From: Kitasatospora phosalacinea
Lineage (GTDB): Bacteria > Actinomycetota > Actinomycetes > Streptomycetales > Streptomycetaceae
DNA length: 64,000 nt
Direction of reading: 5' to 3'
NCBI RefSeq assembly: GCF_000716545.1
Contig: NZ_JNWZ01000034.1
Location: 7,284-71,283, forward strand
This document shows positions 33,780 through 44,869 of this stretch, piece by piece (positions within the stretch are counted from its first letter, which is position 1; every line of letters begins with the position of its first letter). Made by a program: the position numbers and the translations under genes. The notes under the pieces were generated by a model, which was not told where the DNA came from, made no database searches, and saw only the letters and a program-made list of their open reading frames with translations.

Positions 33780-33915
33780 CGGACGGCCGGGCGGGCCGCA
33801 CCTCGCGCGCACTCGCCCGGCCCCGCGGGGACACTCGCCCGGCTTTGCCCGGATCGGTCCCGAAAGCGCCGTCCCACCAGGTGTCACCCCGGGCCGGAGC
33901 GCCGAACCACCCGCG

Positions 33916-33921
33916 TAGACT
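33916..33921 (+). promoter_or_regulatory. -10 element of a leaderless promoter (LacI-family gene)
   Basis: TAGACT, then 6 bases, then GTG 33928. Confidence 0.5.
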
Positions 33922-33927
33922 CCCCCC

Positions 33928-34968
33928 GTGGCCAAGGTGACGCGCGACGACGTAGCCCGACTGGCTGGCACCTCGACGGCGGTCGTCAGCTATGTGATCA
34001 ACAACGGTCCCCGGCCGGTCGCCCCGGCCACCAGGGAGAAGGTGCTCGCCGCCATCGAGCAGCTCGGGTACCGGCCCAACTCGGTCGCCCAGGCGATGGC
34101 CTCCCGGCGCACCAACCTGATCGGCATGGTCGTCCCCGACGCCCGGCAGCCGTTCTTCGCCGAGATGGCGCACGCCGTGGAACGCGCCGCCTCCGAGCGC
34201 GGCAAGCTCGTCCTGATCGGCAACTCCGACTACGTGGACGACCGCGAGGTGCACTACGTCCGCGCCTTCCTCGGCATGCGGGTCTCCGGCCTGATCCTGG
34301 TCAGCCAGGGCCCCTCGCAGCGCGCCGCCGAGGAGTTCGCCGCCATGGAGGGCGCCAAGGTGGTGCTGCTGCACCGCCGCCCCGAGGCGATCGACGACGT
34401 CGCCGTGGTCACCGACGACATCGGCGGCTCCGAGCTGATCGTCCGCCACCTGCTGGAGGTGCACGGTCACCCGTACGTGGCCTGCTTCGGCGGCCCGGTG
34501 GAGTCCCCCGCCCCCGGCGACCCGGTCATCGACCACGTGGCCGGCTGGGAGCTCGCGATGACCGCGCACGGCCTGCCCACCGAACCGCACCTGATCGACG
34601 CGCCGTTCCACCGCTACGGCGCCTACCAGGTCGCGCTGGAGCTGCTCGGCTCCGACCGGCGGCCGCCCGCGGTCTTCTGCTCCACCGACGACCAGGCGAT
34701 CGGCGTGCTCCGGGCCGCCCAGGAACTCGGCCTGCGCGTCCCCGAGGACCTCGCGGTGGTCGGCTTCGACGACATCCCCGAGGCCGCCTTCGCCTCCCCG
34801 CCGCTGACCACCGTCGCCTCCGACCGGGACGCGATGGCCCGGGCCGCCGTCGACCTGGTCCTCGACGACTCGCTGATGGTGCCCGGCAGCGACACCGAAC
34901 GCGTCCGCAAGTTCCCGTCCCGGCTGGTCGTGCGGCGCTCCTGCGGCTGCGGCGGCCACCCGGCCTGA
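33928..34968 (+). CDS. LacI-family transcriptional regulator
   Basis: 346 residues. An N-terminal helix-turn-helix and hinge ([40 protein letters not shown]) precedes a periplasmic-binding-protein-like effector domain ([39 protein letters not shown]). The C-terminus has a CGCGG cluster common in streptomycete members. The effector is unknown; sugar binding is usual. No transporter or catabolic gene lies beside it, so targets are probably elsewhere or its own promoter. Confidence 0.92.
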   Translation: MAKVTRDDVARLAGTSTAVVSYVINNGPRPVAPATREKVLAAIEQLGYRPNSVAQAMASRRTNLIGMVVPDARQPFFAEMAHAVERAASERGKLVLIGNSDYVDDREVHYVRAFLGMRVSGLILVSQGPSQRAAEEFAAMEGAKVVLLHRRPEAIDDVAVVTDDIGGSELIVRHLLEVHGHPYVACFGGPVESPAPGDPVIDHVAGWELAMTAHGLPTEPHLIDAPFHRYGAYQVALELLGSDRRPPAVFCSTDDQAIGVLRAAQELGLRVPEDLAVVGFDDIPEAAFASPPLTTVASDRDAMARAAVDLVLDDSLMVPGSDTERVRKFPSRLVVRRSCGCGGHPA

Positions 34969-35015
34969 CCTGCGCGTCCGCTGTCGGCCCGATCACCGGC
35001 CTGACCAGGCTTTAT

Positions 35016-35035
35016 GAGAAGCTGACGCGCTTCTC
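35016..35035. promoter_or_regulatory. inverted repeat upstream of htrA
   Basis: GAGAAGC, 6-base spacer, GCTTCTC, 59 bp before the htrA start. A second palindrome TTCATGAA lies at 35066-35073. Either could be an operator (for example of the adjacent CssR) or, for the first, a weak terminator of the LacI-family gene. Confidence 0.4.
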
Positions 35036-35093
35036 GGGGAACCTGTACCACGCTCTCATCCGGTCTTCATGAAACGGGCGGAGCTTGGTCGTC

Positions 35094-36293
<1,200 letters not shown>

Positions 36294-36403
36294 CTTCCCC
36301 CGGCGACCCCCGCCGACAACCCTCCCGATCCGTCCCACCCGATCCGCCCCGACCGGCGGACAATGGCCAGGACCGCACCGGACTCAGAAAGGGCCCCGCG
36401 CCG

Positions 36404-37177
36404 ATGACTCCCCCCGCCGACGACCGCGCTCCCGCCGAGGCCCCGGGCGGCGGCGCCCGCGTCCTCGTGGTCGACGACGAGCCCGCGCTGCGCGACGCGC
36501 TGGAATCCAGCCTCGCCTTCGAGGGCTACCAGGTCACCACCGCCACCGACGGCTACGAGGCCCTGGCCGCCGTCGAACGCGACCGCCCCGACCTGGTGCT
36601 GCTGGACGTCATGATGCCCCGGATGGACGGCCTCACCGCCGTCCGCCGGATGCGCTCGCGCGGCGACACCGTGCCCGTCCTGATGCTCACCGCCCGCGAC
36701 GCCGTCGGCGACCGCGTCACCGGCCTCGACGTCGGCGCCGACGACTACCTGGCCAAGCCCTTCGAACTCGACGAACTCCTGGCCCGGGTCCGCGCCCTGC
36801 TGCGCCGCAACGCGCTCGCCGCGGAGGCCGCCGCCCGCACCGCCGCCGACGAGGACGGCGGCGAGGTGCTCGCCTTCGCCGACCTGCGGATGAACACCGC
36901 CACCCGCGAGGTCACCCGCGGCGGCACCCCCATCGAGCTCACCCGCACCGAGTTCATGCTGCTGGAGATGTTCCTCTCCCACCCGCGCCAGGTCCTCACC
37001 CGCGAGCAGATCCTCAAGGCCGTCTGGGGCTTCGACTTCGAGCCCTCCTCCAACTCCCTCGACGTCTACGTGATGTACCTGCGCCGCAAGACCGAGCAGC
37101 ACGGCATGCCCCGCATCATCCAGACCGTCCGCGGCGTCGGCTACGCGTTGCGCGCCGCGACCGGCGCCGCGGCGTGA
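36404..37177 (+). CDS. cssR: OmpR-family response regulator CssR-like
   Basis: 257 residues. The receiver domain ([20 protein letters not shown]) has its phosphoryl-accepting Asp68 in [13 protein letters not shown] and Lys in [13 protein letters not shown] winged helix follows ([35 protein letters not shown]). The ATG has GAAAGGG 10 bases upstream. Its stop overlaps the cssS start by 4 bp. The htrA-RR-HK order matches the secretion-stress CssRS locus of streptomycetes; the name rests on that synteny. Confidence 0.85.
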   Translation: MTPPADDRAPAEAPGGGARVLVVDDEPALRDALESSLAFEGYQVTTATDGYEALAAVERDRPDLVLLDVMMPRMDGLTAVRRMRSRGDTVPVLMLTARDAVGDRVTGLDVGADDYLAKPFELDELLARVRALLRRNALAAEAAARTAADEDGGEVLAFADLRMNTATREVTRGGTPIELTRTEFMLLEMFLSHPRQVLTREQILKAVWGFDFEPSSNSLDVYVMYLRRKTEQHGMPRIIQTVRGVGYALRAATGAAA

Positions 37178-38628
37178 AGCCGGTCGGCCGGCTCACGGGG
37201 TGGTTCCGCAGCAGGTCGCTGCGGAGCAGGCTGGCCATGCTCACGGCTGCCGCGGTGGCGGTGGCGATCGCGGTCGCGGCGGCGGCGTGCTGGTTCCTGG
37301 TCCGCGACACGCTCTACCAGCAGGCGCGCACCAAACTGGAGGACGCTCCCCGGCCGGGCCCGGGCCGCGACATCGGGCTCCCGTTCTGCGGGGACAGTGC
37401 CGAGGAGGCGCTGGCCGGCGTGCCTCCCACCAACGACAAGTTCCACCAGAACGAGTGGGACATCCAGGTGCTCGTCGCCAACGGCAAGGTGTGCTTCCCG
37501 CTCGGCTCCACCAAGGCGATCGACACCGTCGCCTCCGACCTCGCCCACGGCGACTCGTCCCGCCCCACCTACCGGGAGGGCCAGTACGCCGACGGCGAGC
37601 CCGCCATGATCCGGGTGCTGCCCGTCTCGGTGGCCAACACCTCGGTGGGCAACACCAAGGCGGTCATGCTGACCGCCACCTCGCTCAAGAACGTCCAGGA
37701 CTCGCTGAACAGCCTCGCCCTGCTGATGGTCGGCGTCGCCGGTCTCGGCGTGATCGGCGCGGGCGTCACCGGCCGGCTGATCGCCCGGTCCGCGCTCAAG
37801 CCCGTCGACCGGCTCACCGACGTGGTCGAGCACATCGCCCGGACCGAGGAGGTCGGCACCACCATCCCGGTCAACGGGCAGGACGAGATCGCCCGGCTGT
37901 CCACCTCGTTCAACTCGATGTCGACCGCGCTGGCCAACTCCCGGGAGCGGCAGACCAGGCTGATCGCCGACGCGGGCCACGAGCTGCGCACCCCGCTCAC
38001 CTCGCTGCGCACCAACGTGGACCTGCTGATCCGCTCGGACGCGCAGGGGCGGGCGCTGCCGCCGGAGACGCGGGCGCGGATGCTGGGGAACATGAAGGCG
38101 CAGATGCAGGAACTGACGCTGCTGATCGGGGACCTGCTGCAGCTGTCCCGGCCGGACACGCCGAACCCGGAGGCGGTGCGGACGGTGGTGCCGTTCCACG
38201 AGACGGTGGGGCGGGCGCTGGAGCGGGGCCGGCTGCGCGGGCCGTCGCTGGTCTTCGACGCGGACGTGCGGCCCTGGTACGTGCACGGGGACCCGGCGGC
38301 GCTGGAGCGGGCGGTGATCAACCTGCTGGACAACGCGGTGAAGTACTCGCCGCCCGCCGGGACGATCGAAGTGCGGCTGCAGGGCGGCCGGTTGACGGTG
38401 CGCGACCACGGCCCGGGCATCCCCGCCGACGAACTGCCGTACGTCTTCGACCGGTTCTGGCGTTCGCCGTCCTCGCGGCAGCTGCCCGGTTCGGGCCTGG
38501 GCCTGTCGATCGTGGCGCAGACCGTGCAGGACGCCGGCGGGCAGGTCTCGCTGGGCCCGGCCCCGGACGGCGGGCCGGGGACGCAGGCGGTGATCGTGCT
38601 GCCGGGGCAGCCGGACGAGCCGCGCTGA
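37174..38628 (+). CDS. cssS: sensor histidine kinase CssS-like
   Basis: 484 residues. Two membrane helices (~21-43 and ~181-203) bracket a ~135-residue extracellular sensor holding two cysteines (Cys72, Cys107). A HAMP domain, the phosphoacceptor His269 in [13 protein letters not shown], and an ATPase domain follow ([41 protein letters not shown]). GTG start overlaps the cssR stop (GTGA), so the two are translated together. It is thought to sense misfolded secreted protein and control HtrA-type proteases. Confidence 0.85.
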   Translation: MKPVGRLTGWFRSRSLRSRLAMLTAAAVAVAIAVAAAACWFLVRDTLYQQARTKLEDAPRPGPGRDIGLPFCGDSAEEALAGVPPTNDKFHQNEWDIQVLVANGKVCFPLGSTKAIDTVASDLAHGDSSRPTYREGQYADGEPAMIRVLPVSVANTSVGNTKAVMLTATSLKNVQDSLNSLALLMVGVAGLGVIGAGVTGRLIARSALKPVDRLTDVVEHIARTEEVGTTIPVNGQDEIARLSTSFNSMSTALANSRERQTRLIADAGHELRTPLTSLRTNVDLLIRSDAQGRALPPETRARMLGNMKAQMQELTLLIGDLLQLSRPDTPNPEAVRTVVPFHETVGRALERGRLRGPSLVFDADVRPWYVHGDPAALERAVINLLDNAVKYSPPAGTIEVRLQGGRLTVRDHGPGIPADELPYVFDRFWRSPSSRQLPGSGLGLSIVAQTVQDAGGQVSLGPAPDGGPGTQAVIVLPGQPDEPR

Positions 38629-38638
38629 GCGGAACGCC

Positions 38639-38670
38639 GGAGGGCGGGGCACCCGGGTGCCCCGCCCTCC
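38639..38670. terminator. bidirectional terminator between cssS and the 5'-nucleotidase gene
   Basis: Perfect 32-bp palindrome (half-site GGAGGGCGGGGCACCC), between convergent genes. Confidence 0.85.
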
Positions 38671-38686
38671 GTCACGTGCCGTGCGG

Positions 38687-40492
38687 TCAGCCGGTCTGGC
38701 CGGCCGCGATGACCTTGATCCGGTCGGCGGCCGGCGGGGCGAGCGGGGCGCCCGCCGAGCTGTGGCCGGTCAGGTACGCGTTGAACAGGTCGAGGTCGGA
38801 GGCGCCGACGAGCTTGTCGGTGCCGGCCGCGAAGGCCGGGAAGCCGTCGCCGCCGCCGGCCAGGAACTCGTTCGCGGCGACCCGGTAGTCGGCGGCCGGG
38901 TCGATCGGCGCGCCGTTCAGGCGGATCGAGTCGACGACCACCCGGGCCGCGCCGGACTTGGTCAGGTCGAGGGTGTAGTGCAGGTTCGAGGAGACCTGCA
39001 GCACCCGCGGGGAGGCCTCGTTGGAGCCGGAGACCTGCTGCTGCAGGACCTGCACCAGCTGGGCGCCGGTCAGCGTCTTGACCTGCATCATGTTGGTGAA
39101 CGGCTGGACGGCGAACGCCTCGCCGTAGGTCACCACGCCGTCGCCCTCGGCGCCACCGGCCTTGTACACCAGGTCGGCGCGGATGCCGCCGGGGTTCATG
39201 AACGCCACCTGCGCGCCGCCCTTGTCGGCGGCCGAGAGGCCGGCCAGCTGGGCGTCGGCGATCACGTCGCCGAGCGGCTTCTCCAGCGCGGTGGAGCCGC
39301 GGCCGTTGATGTCGGCGGTGATGTAGCCGGTGGCCCGGTTGGAGATCGGCGCGGCCAGCTTGCTGTACCGCTCGAGCAGCGCGGTCAGGTCCGGCGCCTT
39401 CGGCAGGTCGCGGCGCACGACGTGGTTGGCGGCGGTGACCGACGGGCGGACGATGGCGCCGGTGCGCTTGTCCAGCTTGAGGTTGATCTCGGTGTACAGG
39501 CGGCCGAAGGAGGCGGCGCTGGTCACCGAGCGGGGCACGCCGTTCGGGTCCGGGATCGAGCAGGCGTACGAGTTGTGGGTGTGGCCGGTGACGATCGCGC
39601 CGACGGCCGGGTCGATCTTCCTGGCGATGTCCACGATCGGGCCGGAGACGCCCGCGCCGGCCGCGCCGCAGTCGTAGTTGTAGACGTTGCTGGCGGGCAG
39701 GCCGCCCTCGTGGATCAGCGCCACGATCGAGTTGACGCCCTGCCGCTTGAGCTCGGCCGCGTACTTGTTGACGGTGGCGACCTCGTTGCCGAACTTGAGG
39801 CCCTGCACGCCGGCGGCGGTGACGATGTTCGGGGTGCCCTCCAGGGTCACGCCGATGAAGCCGACCTTGACGCCCCGGACGTTCTTCACCCAGTACGGCT
39901 TGAGCAGCGTCTTGCCGGTCTTCTCGCTGGTGACGTTCGCCGCCAGGTAGGGGAAGTCCGCGCCCTCGAAGGTGCGGCCCTCCTCGTAGCAGCCGTCGGT
40001 CGGGTGGCAGCCGCCGTTCTGCATCCGCAGCAGCTCGGCCGAGCCCTCGTCGAACTCGTGGTTGCCCACCGAGGTGACGTCGAGGCCGATCTCGTTCATC
40101 GCCTCGATGGTCGGCTCGTCGTGGAACAGGCCGGAGACCAGCGGGCTGGCGCCGATGATGTCGCCGGCCGCGACGGTCAGGCTGTTGGCGTGGCCCTTGC
40201 GGGCGTCGCGCAGCGCGGTGGCCAGGTACTCGACGCCGCCGGCCGGGGTGGCGACGGTCTTGCCGGTGGCCGGGTCGATCTCGGTGATCGTGCCCGAGGA
40301 ACCGGCCGGGGGCTCCAGGTTGCCGTGGAAGTCGTTGATCGCGAGGAGCTGCAGGTCCTCGTACTTGGGCTTGTCGTGGCCCCGGCCGTGGGCCTCGGCG
40401 GTGGCCGGCAGGGCCATCGTGCCGAAGAGGGCGGCGGCCGCGGCGACCGCGAGGGCGGTCGTGCGGCGGCCGGTGGTAGCGGAATTGGGCAT
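38687..40492 (-). CDS. secreted 5'-nucleotidase / 2',3'-cyclic phosphodiesterase family
   Basis: 601 residues. After a signal peptide (TTALAVAAAAALFGTMALPA, then TAEA) comes the calcineurin-like phosphatase domain: LAINDFHGNLEP, AAGDIIGASPL, VGNHEFDEG and IVTGHTHNSYA supply the two-metal site. The C-terminal 5'-nucleotidase domain (MNPGGIRADLVY, GDGFPAFAAG) binds the base. It releases phosphate from extracellular nucleotides or UDP-sugars, and sits next to phosphate genes that could use that phosphate. ATG 40492 follows GGGGA; the frame stays open a little upstream. Confidence 0.92.
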   Translation of the reverse strand: MPNSATTGRRTTALAVAAAAALFGTMALPATAEAHGRGHDKPKYEDLQLLAINDFHGNLEPPAGSSGTITEIDPATGKTVATPAGGVEYLATALRDARKGHANSLTVAAGDIIGASPLVSGLFHDEPTIEAMNEIGLDVTSVGNHEFDEGSAELLRMQNGGCHPTDGCYEEGRTFEGADFPYLAANVTSEKTGKTLLKPYWVKNVRGVKVGFIGVTLEGTPNIVTAAGVQGLKFGNEVATVNKYAAELKRQGVNSIVALIHEGGLPASNVYNYDCGAAGAGVSGPIVDIARKIDPAVGAIVTGHTHNSYACSIPDPNGVPRSVTSAASFGRLYTEINLKLDKRTGAIVRPSVTAANHVVRRDLPKAPDLTALLERYSKLAAPISNRATGYITADINGRGSTALEKPLGDVIADAQLAGLSAADKGGAQVAFMNPGGIRADLVYKAGGAEGDGVVTYGEAFAVQPFTNMMQVKTLTGAQLVQVLQQQVSGSNEASPRVLQVSSNLHYTLDLTKSGAARVVVDSIRLNGAPIDPAADYRVAANEFLAGGGDGFPAFAAGTDKLVGASDLDLFNAYLTGHSSAGAPLAPPAADRIKVIAAGQTG

Positions 40493-40636
40493 GGGTGTCC
40501 CCTGGACCGTCGGGGCCGCGGCGGCGCGGCCTGGCGTTGTCAGGGTGCAGCCTAGGGTCAACGCGCGTAGCTGTCAGGAACCTGCGAGTAACGAGCTGGT
40601 ATCCGCAACCTGACGAGCACCCGTCGCGACGGCCCG

Positions 40637-41983
40637 TCAGATCCTCGGGTGCGCCGCCAGCTGCTGGTCCGCCCGGTCCCGCTCGGCCACCGTGTCCTCG
40701 GTCATCGCCCGGTCGGTGTAGACCAGCGGCCGCTCCGCCTCGGTGATGATGTGCTTCACCACCTGCACGTTGCCGTTGACGTCCCACACCGCGATGCCCG
40801 GCGACAGCGTCGGGATGATCTCCACCGCCCAGCGCGGCAGGCCCAGCACCCGACCGGTGGCCCTCGCCTCCTCCGCCTTCTGCATGTAGATCGTCCGGGT
40901 CGAGGCCATCTTCAGGATCGCCGACGCCTCCTTCGCCGCCGCCCCGTCCACCACGTCCGACAGGTGGTGGACCACCGCGACGAAGGACAGGCCCAGCCGG
41001 CGGCCGAACTTCAGCAGCCGCTGGAACAGCTGCGCCACGAACGGGCTGTTGATGATGTGCCAGGCCTCTTCCACCAGGAAGATCCGCTTCACCCGGTCCG
41101 GCCGCAGCCAGGTGTGCTCCAGCCACACGCCGACGATCGCCATCAGGATCGGCATCGCGATCGAGTTCCGGTCGATGTGCGACAGGTCGAAGACGATCAG
41201 CGGCGCGTCCAGGTCGATGCCCGCCGAGGTCGGGCCGTCGAACATGCCCCGCAGGTCGCCGTCGACCAGCCGGTCCAGCACCAGCGCCACGTCCAGGCCC
41301 CAGGACTGCACCTCGCCGACCTCCACGCCCAGCGACTCCACCGCCGACAGGTCGGGGCTGCGCAGCGTGTCGATGATGTCGTTCAGCACCGGCTGGCGGT
41401 CCTTCACCGTCGCGTGCACGTACGCGTGCGCGGCCTTCAGCGCGAAGCCGGCCCGCTCCTCCAGGCCGCGCCCCATCGCCACCTCGATGATGGTGCGCAG
41501 CAGCGACAGCTGGCCGGTGGTGGTGATCGCCGGGTCCAGCGGGTTCAGCTTCACCCCGCCGTCCAGGGCCGCCATCGGGTCCAGCCGGACGGACTTTATG
41601 CCCAGCGCGTTGGCGATCAGGTTCCACTCGCCGACGCCGTCCTCGCCCTGCGCGTCCAGCACCACCACCTGGCGGTCGCGGAACCTCAACTGCCGCAGCA
41701 CGTACGTCTTCTCCAGCGCCGACTTGCCGTTGCCGGACTCCCCCAGCACCAGCCAGTGCGGGGCCGGCAGCTGCTGGCCGTACAGCTGGAACGGGTCGTA
41801 GACGTAGCCCTTGCCGCTGTACACCTCGCGGCCGATGATCACCCCGGAGTCGCCCAGGCCGGGCGCCGCGGTCGGCAGGTACACCGCCTGCGCCTGGCCG
41901 CTGGAGGTGCGCACCGGCAGCCGGGTGGTCTCCACCCGGCCGAACAGGGTGCTGGTGAAGGAATCGGTGAGCTTACCGAGCAT
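40637..41983 (-). CDS. VirB4/TraE-like ATPase (C-terminal ATPase domain only)
   Basis: 448 residues. Walker A GESGNGKS (81-88) and Walker B IFLVEEAW (301-308) define a VirB4/TraG-type AAA ATPase, with VVHHLSDVVDG and the arginine-containing MASTRTIYMQKAEEARAT downstream. The N-terminal half of a normal VirB4 (~800 residues) is missing and appears to be encoded by the preceding gene. AGGAGG (as CGGAGG) lies 8 bases before the ATG. It is the last gene of the minus-strand operon and would power assembly or substrate transfer at the inner face of the membrane. Confidence 0.85.
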   Translation of the reverse strand: MLGKLTDSFTSTLFGRVETTRLPVRTSSGQAQAVYLPTAAPGLGDSGVIIGREVYSGKGYVYDPFQLYGQQLPAPHWLVLGESGNGKSALEKTYVLRQLRFRDRQVVVLDAQGEDGVGEWNLIANALGIKSVRLDPMAALDGGVKLNPLDPAITTTGQLSLLRTIIEVAMGRGLEERAGFALKAAHAYVHATVKDRQPVLNDIIDTLRSPDLSAVESLGVEVGEVQSWGLDVALVLDRLVDGDLRGMFDGPTSAGIDLDAPLIVFDLSHIDRNSIAMPILMAIVGVWLEHTWLRPDRVKRIFLVEEAWHIINSPFVAQLFQRLLKFGRRLGLSFVAVVHHLSDVVDGAAAKEASAILKMASTRTIYMQKAEEARATGRVLGLPRWAVEIIPTLSPGIAVWDVNGNVQVVKHIITEAERPLVYTDRAMTEDTVAERDRADQQLAAHPRI

Positions 41984-42000
41984 CGACGGGCCTCCGGGGG

Positions 42001-43584
42001 TCAGCGGCGGATGCCGGTGGCGAACGGCAGGGTGTTGGCGAACGCCCGGTGGTGCTCGCGGTCGCACCACTCCAGCTTCAGGTAGCTCTTGCCGGCGGAC
42101 GCCCGGATGGTGCGCTTGTCCCGGGCCAGCGCCTCGGGGCTGCGCGAGGACACCGTCAGGTACCCCACCAGGTTCACCCCGGCCGCGCCGGACGCCAGGT
42201 CGTCGCCGCGCTGGTCCACCCGTCCGGTGTGCGCCAGGTCGCGCGGGTCCACCGTGCGGTTCATCTTCGCCGCCCGGCTGGCCTCCGCCTCGTCGTTGGT
42301 CTTCTCGGTCAGCATCCGCTCGATCGCCACGTCGGTCGGCTCCAGGTCCATGGTCACCGCGACCGTCCGGATCACGTCCGGCGTGTGCACCAGCAGCGGC
42401 GCCAGGAAGTTCACCCCGACCGGCGTCAGCGGCCACTCCTTGATCCACGCGGTGGCGTGGCACCACGGCTCCCGGGTCGCCGCCTCGCGGGTCTTCGCCT
42501 GCAGGTACTGCGGGTGGGTGGCGTCCAGCTCGGCCGGCCAGGCGTTGCGCCGGCTCATCGCCTGGATGTGGTCGATCGGGTGGTCCGGGTCGTACATCGA
42601 GTGGATCAGCGACGCCAGCCTGGCCTGCCCGAGCGGCTGCCGCACCCGGATGTCCGCCTCCGCCAACCGCGCGCAGATGTCGGTCAGTTCACGCGCCATC
42701 ACGGTCGCCAGACCGTCGTCGTCGCGGGCCCGCTTCTCGCCCCGCCCGTACGCGGTGCGGCCCATCGCGTGCGCCTCGGCCGCCAGGTCCCGGGTGTAGT
42801 GCATGCACGCCACCAGGTACGCCCGGTGCTGCTCCGAGGAGGTAGACACCATCGACTGCAACTGGTCGTAGCTCTCCTGCAGCCAGCGCGGCGCCGTGTG
42901 GTCGCCGCGCCGCTCCACGTCCTTGGCGTGCGCGTCCGGGTCGGCCGGCAGGGTGCGGGCCAGGATCTGCAGCCTGGTCACGAAGCCGTCGCCGTTGGCC
43001 ACGTGCTTGAGCAGCGTCCCGAACCGGTCGACCAGCGCCTCCTGGTCCTCCGAGTCGCGCAGGCCCACGCCCGGGCCCTCGATCTCGATCGCCGCCGTCA
43101 CCGTCCGGCGCTCCAGGTGCATCAGCACCGCGACCTCGTCCGGCCCGAACGGCGCGGTGAGCCAGCGCAGCCGCCCCACCCCCGGCGGCGGGCCGACCTC
43201 CACCTCGCGCCCGTCCAGCCGCGTCCCCGCCTCGTGCACGTCCGGCTTCCACACCGCGCGGCCGCTGCGGATCGTCCGCCGGAACGTCCGGTTGATCTCC
43301 ACCCACTTGTAGAACGTCCGCCGCCGGTACGGCACGTACACCGCCATGATCGCCAGCAGCGGGAAGCCCACCAGGCCCGCGATCCGCAGCGGCAACAGGC
43401 TCGGGATCAGCCCCCACACCATGCCCAGGCCGGCGCCGGCGATGATCAGCACGATCTCGCCGTTCTCCCGGTTGCGCCCGATCGGCGCGTTCGGCCGCGC
43501 CTTGCCGATCAGGTAGCTGCGGCGCTGATGGGCGTACGGCTGGGCGTACTGGCTGCCGTACTGGCCGAGCTGTTCGCTGCTCAT
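42001..43584 (-). CDS. SCO6880/PrgI-type T4SS protein (VirB3 plus VirB4 N-terminal half)
   Basis: 527 residues. Two adjacent membrane helices near the N-terminus (IVLIIAGAGLGMVWGLIPSL and AGLVGFPLLAIMAVYVPYRR) resemble PrgI/VirB3. The remaining ~440 residues lack a P-loop and resemble the N-terminal domain of VirB4/TraE proteins (LVDRFGTLLKHVANGDGFVT, YLVACMHYTRDLAAEAHA). The stop lies 17 bp before the ATPase start, so the pair is translated together and could rebuild a complete VirB3-VirB4 unit. Confidence 0.75.
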   Translation of the reverse strand: MSSEQLGQYGSQYAQPYAHQRRSYLIGKARPNAPIGRNRENGEIVLIIAGAGLGMVWGLIPSLLPLRIAGLVGFPLLAIMAVYVPYRRRTFYKWVEINRTFRRTIRSGRAVWKPDVHEAGTRLDGREVEVGPPPGVGRLRWLTAPFGPDEVAVLMHLERRTVTAAIEIEGPGVGLRDSEDQEALVDRFGTLLKHVANGDGFVTRLQILARTLPADPDAHAKDVERRGDHTAPRWLQESYDQLQSMVSTSSEQHRAYLVACMHYTRDLAAEAHAMGRTAYGRGEKRARDDDGLATVMARELTDICARLAEADIRVRQPLGQARLASLIHSMYDPDHPIDHIQAMSRRNAWPAELDATHPQYLQAKTREAATREPWCHATAWIKEWPLTPVGVNFLAPLLVHTPDVIRTVAVTMDLEPTDVAIERMLTEKTNDEAEASRAAKMNRTVDPRDLAHTGRVDQRGDDLASGAAGVNLVGYLTVSSRSPEALARDKRTIRASAGKSYLKLEWCDREHHRAFANTLPFATGIRR

Positions 43585-43591
43585 CTGACCG

Positions 43592-44869
43592 TCACCCTCC
43601 CTTCGGGTTGTTGACCGGAGCCTGGACCTGGGCCTGCGCGGGCGGCGCCGCGGGGCGTGGCGGGTTGGCCGGCCGGGAGGCGTGCGCCGCGATGCCCGCG
43701 CCCGCCCCGCCGCCGCCAGCCGGGGCGCCGCCGCCCCCGCCCTCCGCGCCGCCGCGCGAACCGTGCGTCGAGATGCCCTGCTTCACGAAGTTCGCCGGGC
43801 CGTTGATCATCGCGCTGCCGGCCTGCATCGCGCTCGACCTGGCCCGCCGCATCGCCATCAACTCGTCGCCGAAGCCCGGCACGAACCGGTACACCGCCGC
43901 GCTCGCGAAGATCGACAGGAACAGGATCGCCAGCCCCGCCAGCACCCGCCCGAAGTCGTCGTCCGCCCCCGAGCCGGTCGCCACCGCGCCCGCCAGCCCC
44001 AAGATGATCACCACGATCGGCTTCGCCAGGTCCACCGCCAGCATCATCGCGGCCCACCGGCGGACGTGCTTCCACATCTGCTTGTCCACCAGCCCCGCGT
44101 ACACCGCCGTCCCCAGCAGCGCGCCCACGTACAGCATCGCCGCCCGGATCACCAGCTCCACCCACAGCACCGCCGCGGCCAGCACCGCCACCAGTGACAC
44201 CAGGATCAGGATCAGCGGGCCGCCGCCCATGCTCCCCTTCTCCAGGGTGTCCGCGAACCCGCCCAGGTACGTGCCGGTGTCCGACTTCGTCCCCGACGCG
44301 ATCGCCTCGGTCAGCCCGTCGGTGACCGTCACCACCGTGTACAGGATCAGCGGCGTGAACGCCGAGGCGATCACCGTCAGCCACAGGTACCCGACCGCCT
44401 CGCCGAACGCCTGCCCCAGCGCCGCCCCGCGCACCGCGCGCTTGGTCACCGCCAGCAGCCACAGCACCAGCGTGATCACCGTCGAGACCGCGAACACCAC
44501 CGCGTACTGCTGCAGAAACGCCGCGTTCGTGAAGTCGACCTTCGTCGTCCCGTCGATCGCCCCCGACAGCTGCCGCACCACCCACGCCGCCGCCTGCGCG
44601 CACCCCTTCGCCAGCGACCCCAGCGGATCGGTGACCCCGGACACCGCGTCCGTCCCGGGGATCACGGTGGCACCGGAGGGGGCGCACTGGCTACCCGCCC
44701 CGGGCAGCGGCACGTTCTGCGCGGCGCAGGTGGGGGAAGGGCTCGGCGACGGGTCCGCCGCCACCCGCTGCGCGACCACCAGCGCGGTGAGCTGGAACAC
44801 GCTCATCGCGGCGCCGAGCGTTCCGGCGCGGCGCAGGAAGCGGAGTCTGGGCGACCCGTCAGCGGGCAT
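43592..44869 (-). CDS. VirB6/TrbL-like polytopic membrane protein
   Basis: 425 residues. A signal-like first helix, an extracellular Cys-containing loop (SPTCAAQNVPLPGAGSQC) and about six further helices are seen, e.g. YAVVFAVSTVITLVLWLLAV, LILILVSLVAVLAAAVLWVE and VLAGLAILFLSIFASAAVYR. The tail is Gly/Ala/Pro-rich and disordered. This is the layout of the channel protein VirB6/TrbL of single-membrane T4SS. ATG 44869 is chosen because GGAGGG lies 7 bases upstream; it overlaps the preceding stop by 11 bp. Confidence 0.72.
   Translation of the reverse strand: MPADGSPRLRFLRRAGTLGAAMSVFQLTALVVAQRVAADPSPSPSPTCAAQNVPLPGAGSQCAPSGATVIPGTDAVSGVTDPLGSLAKGCAQAAAWVVRQLSGAIDGTTKVDFTNAAFLQQYAVVFAVSTVITLVLWLLAVTKRAVRGAALGQAFGEAVGYLWLTVIASAFTPLILYTVVTVTDGLTEAIASGTKSDTGTYLGGFADTLEKGSMGGGPLILILVSLVAVLAAAVLWVELVIRAAMLYVGALLGTAVYAGLVDKQMWKHVRRWAAMMLAVDLAKPIVVIILGLAGAVATGSGADDDFGRVLAGLAILFLSIFASAAVYRFVPGFGDELMAMRRARSSAMQAGSAMINGPANFVKQGISTHGSRGGAEGGGGGAPAGGGGAGAGIAAHASRPANPPRPAAPPAQAQVQAPVNNPKGG

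Noticed and set aside
37569-41627. 1,352-codon minus-strand frame spanning cssS to the ATPase gene
   Set aside because: Antisense to cssS and out of frame with the nucleotidase and ATPase; no domains.
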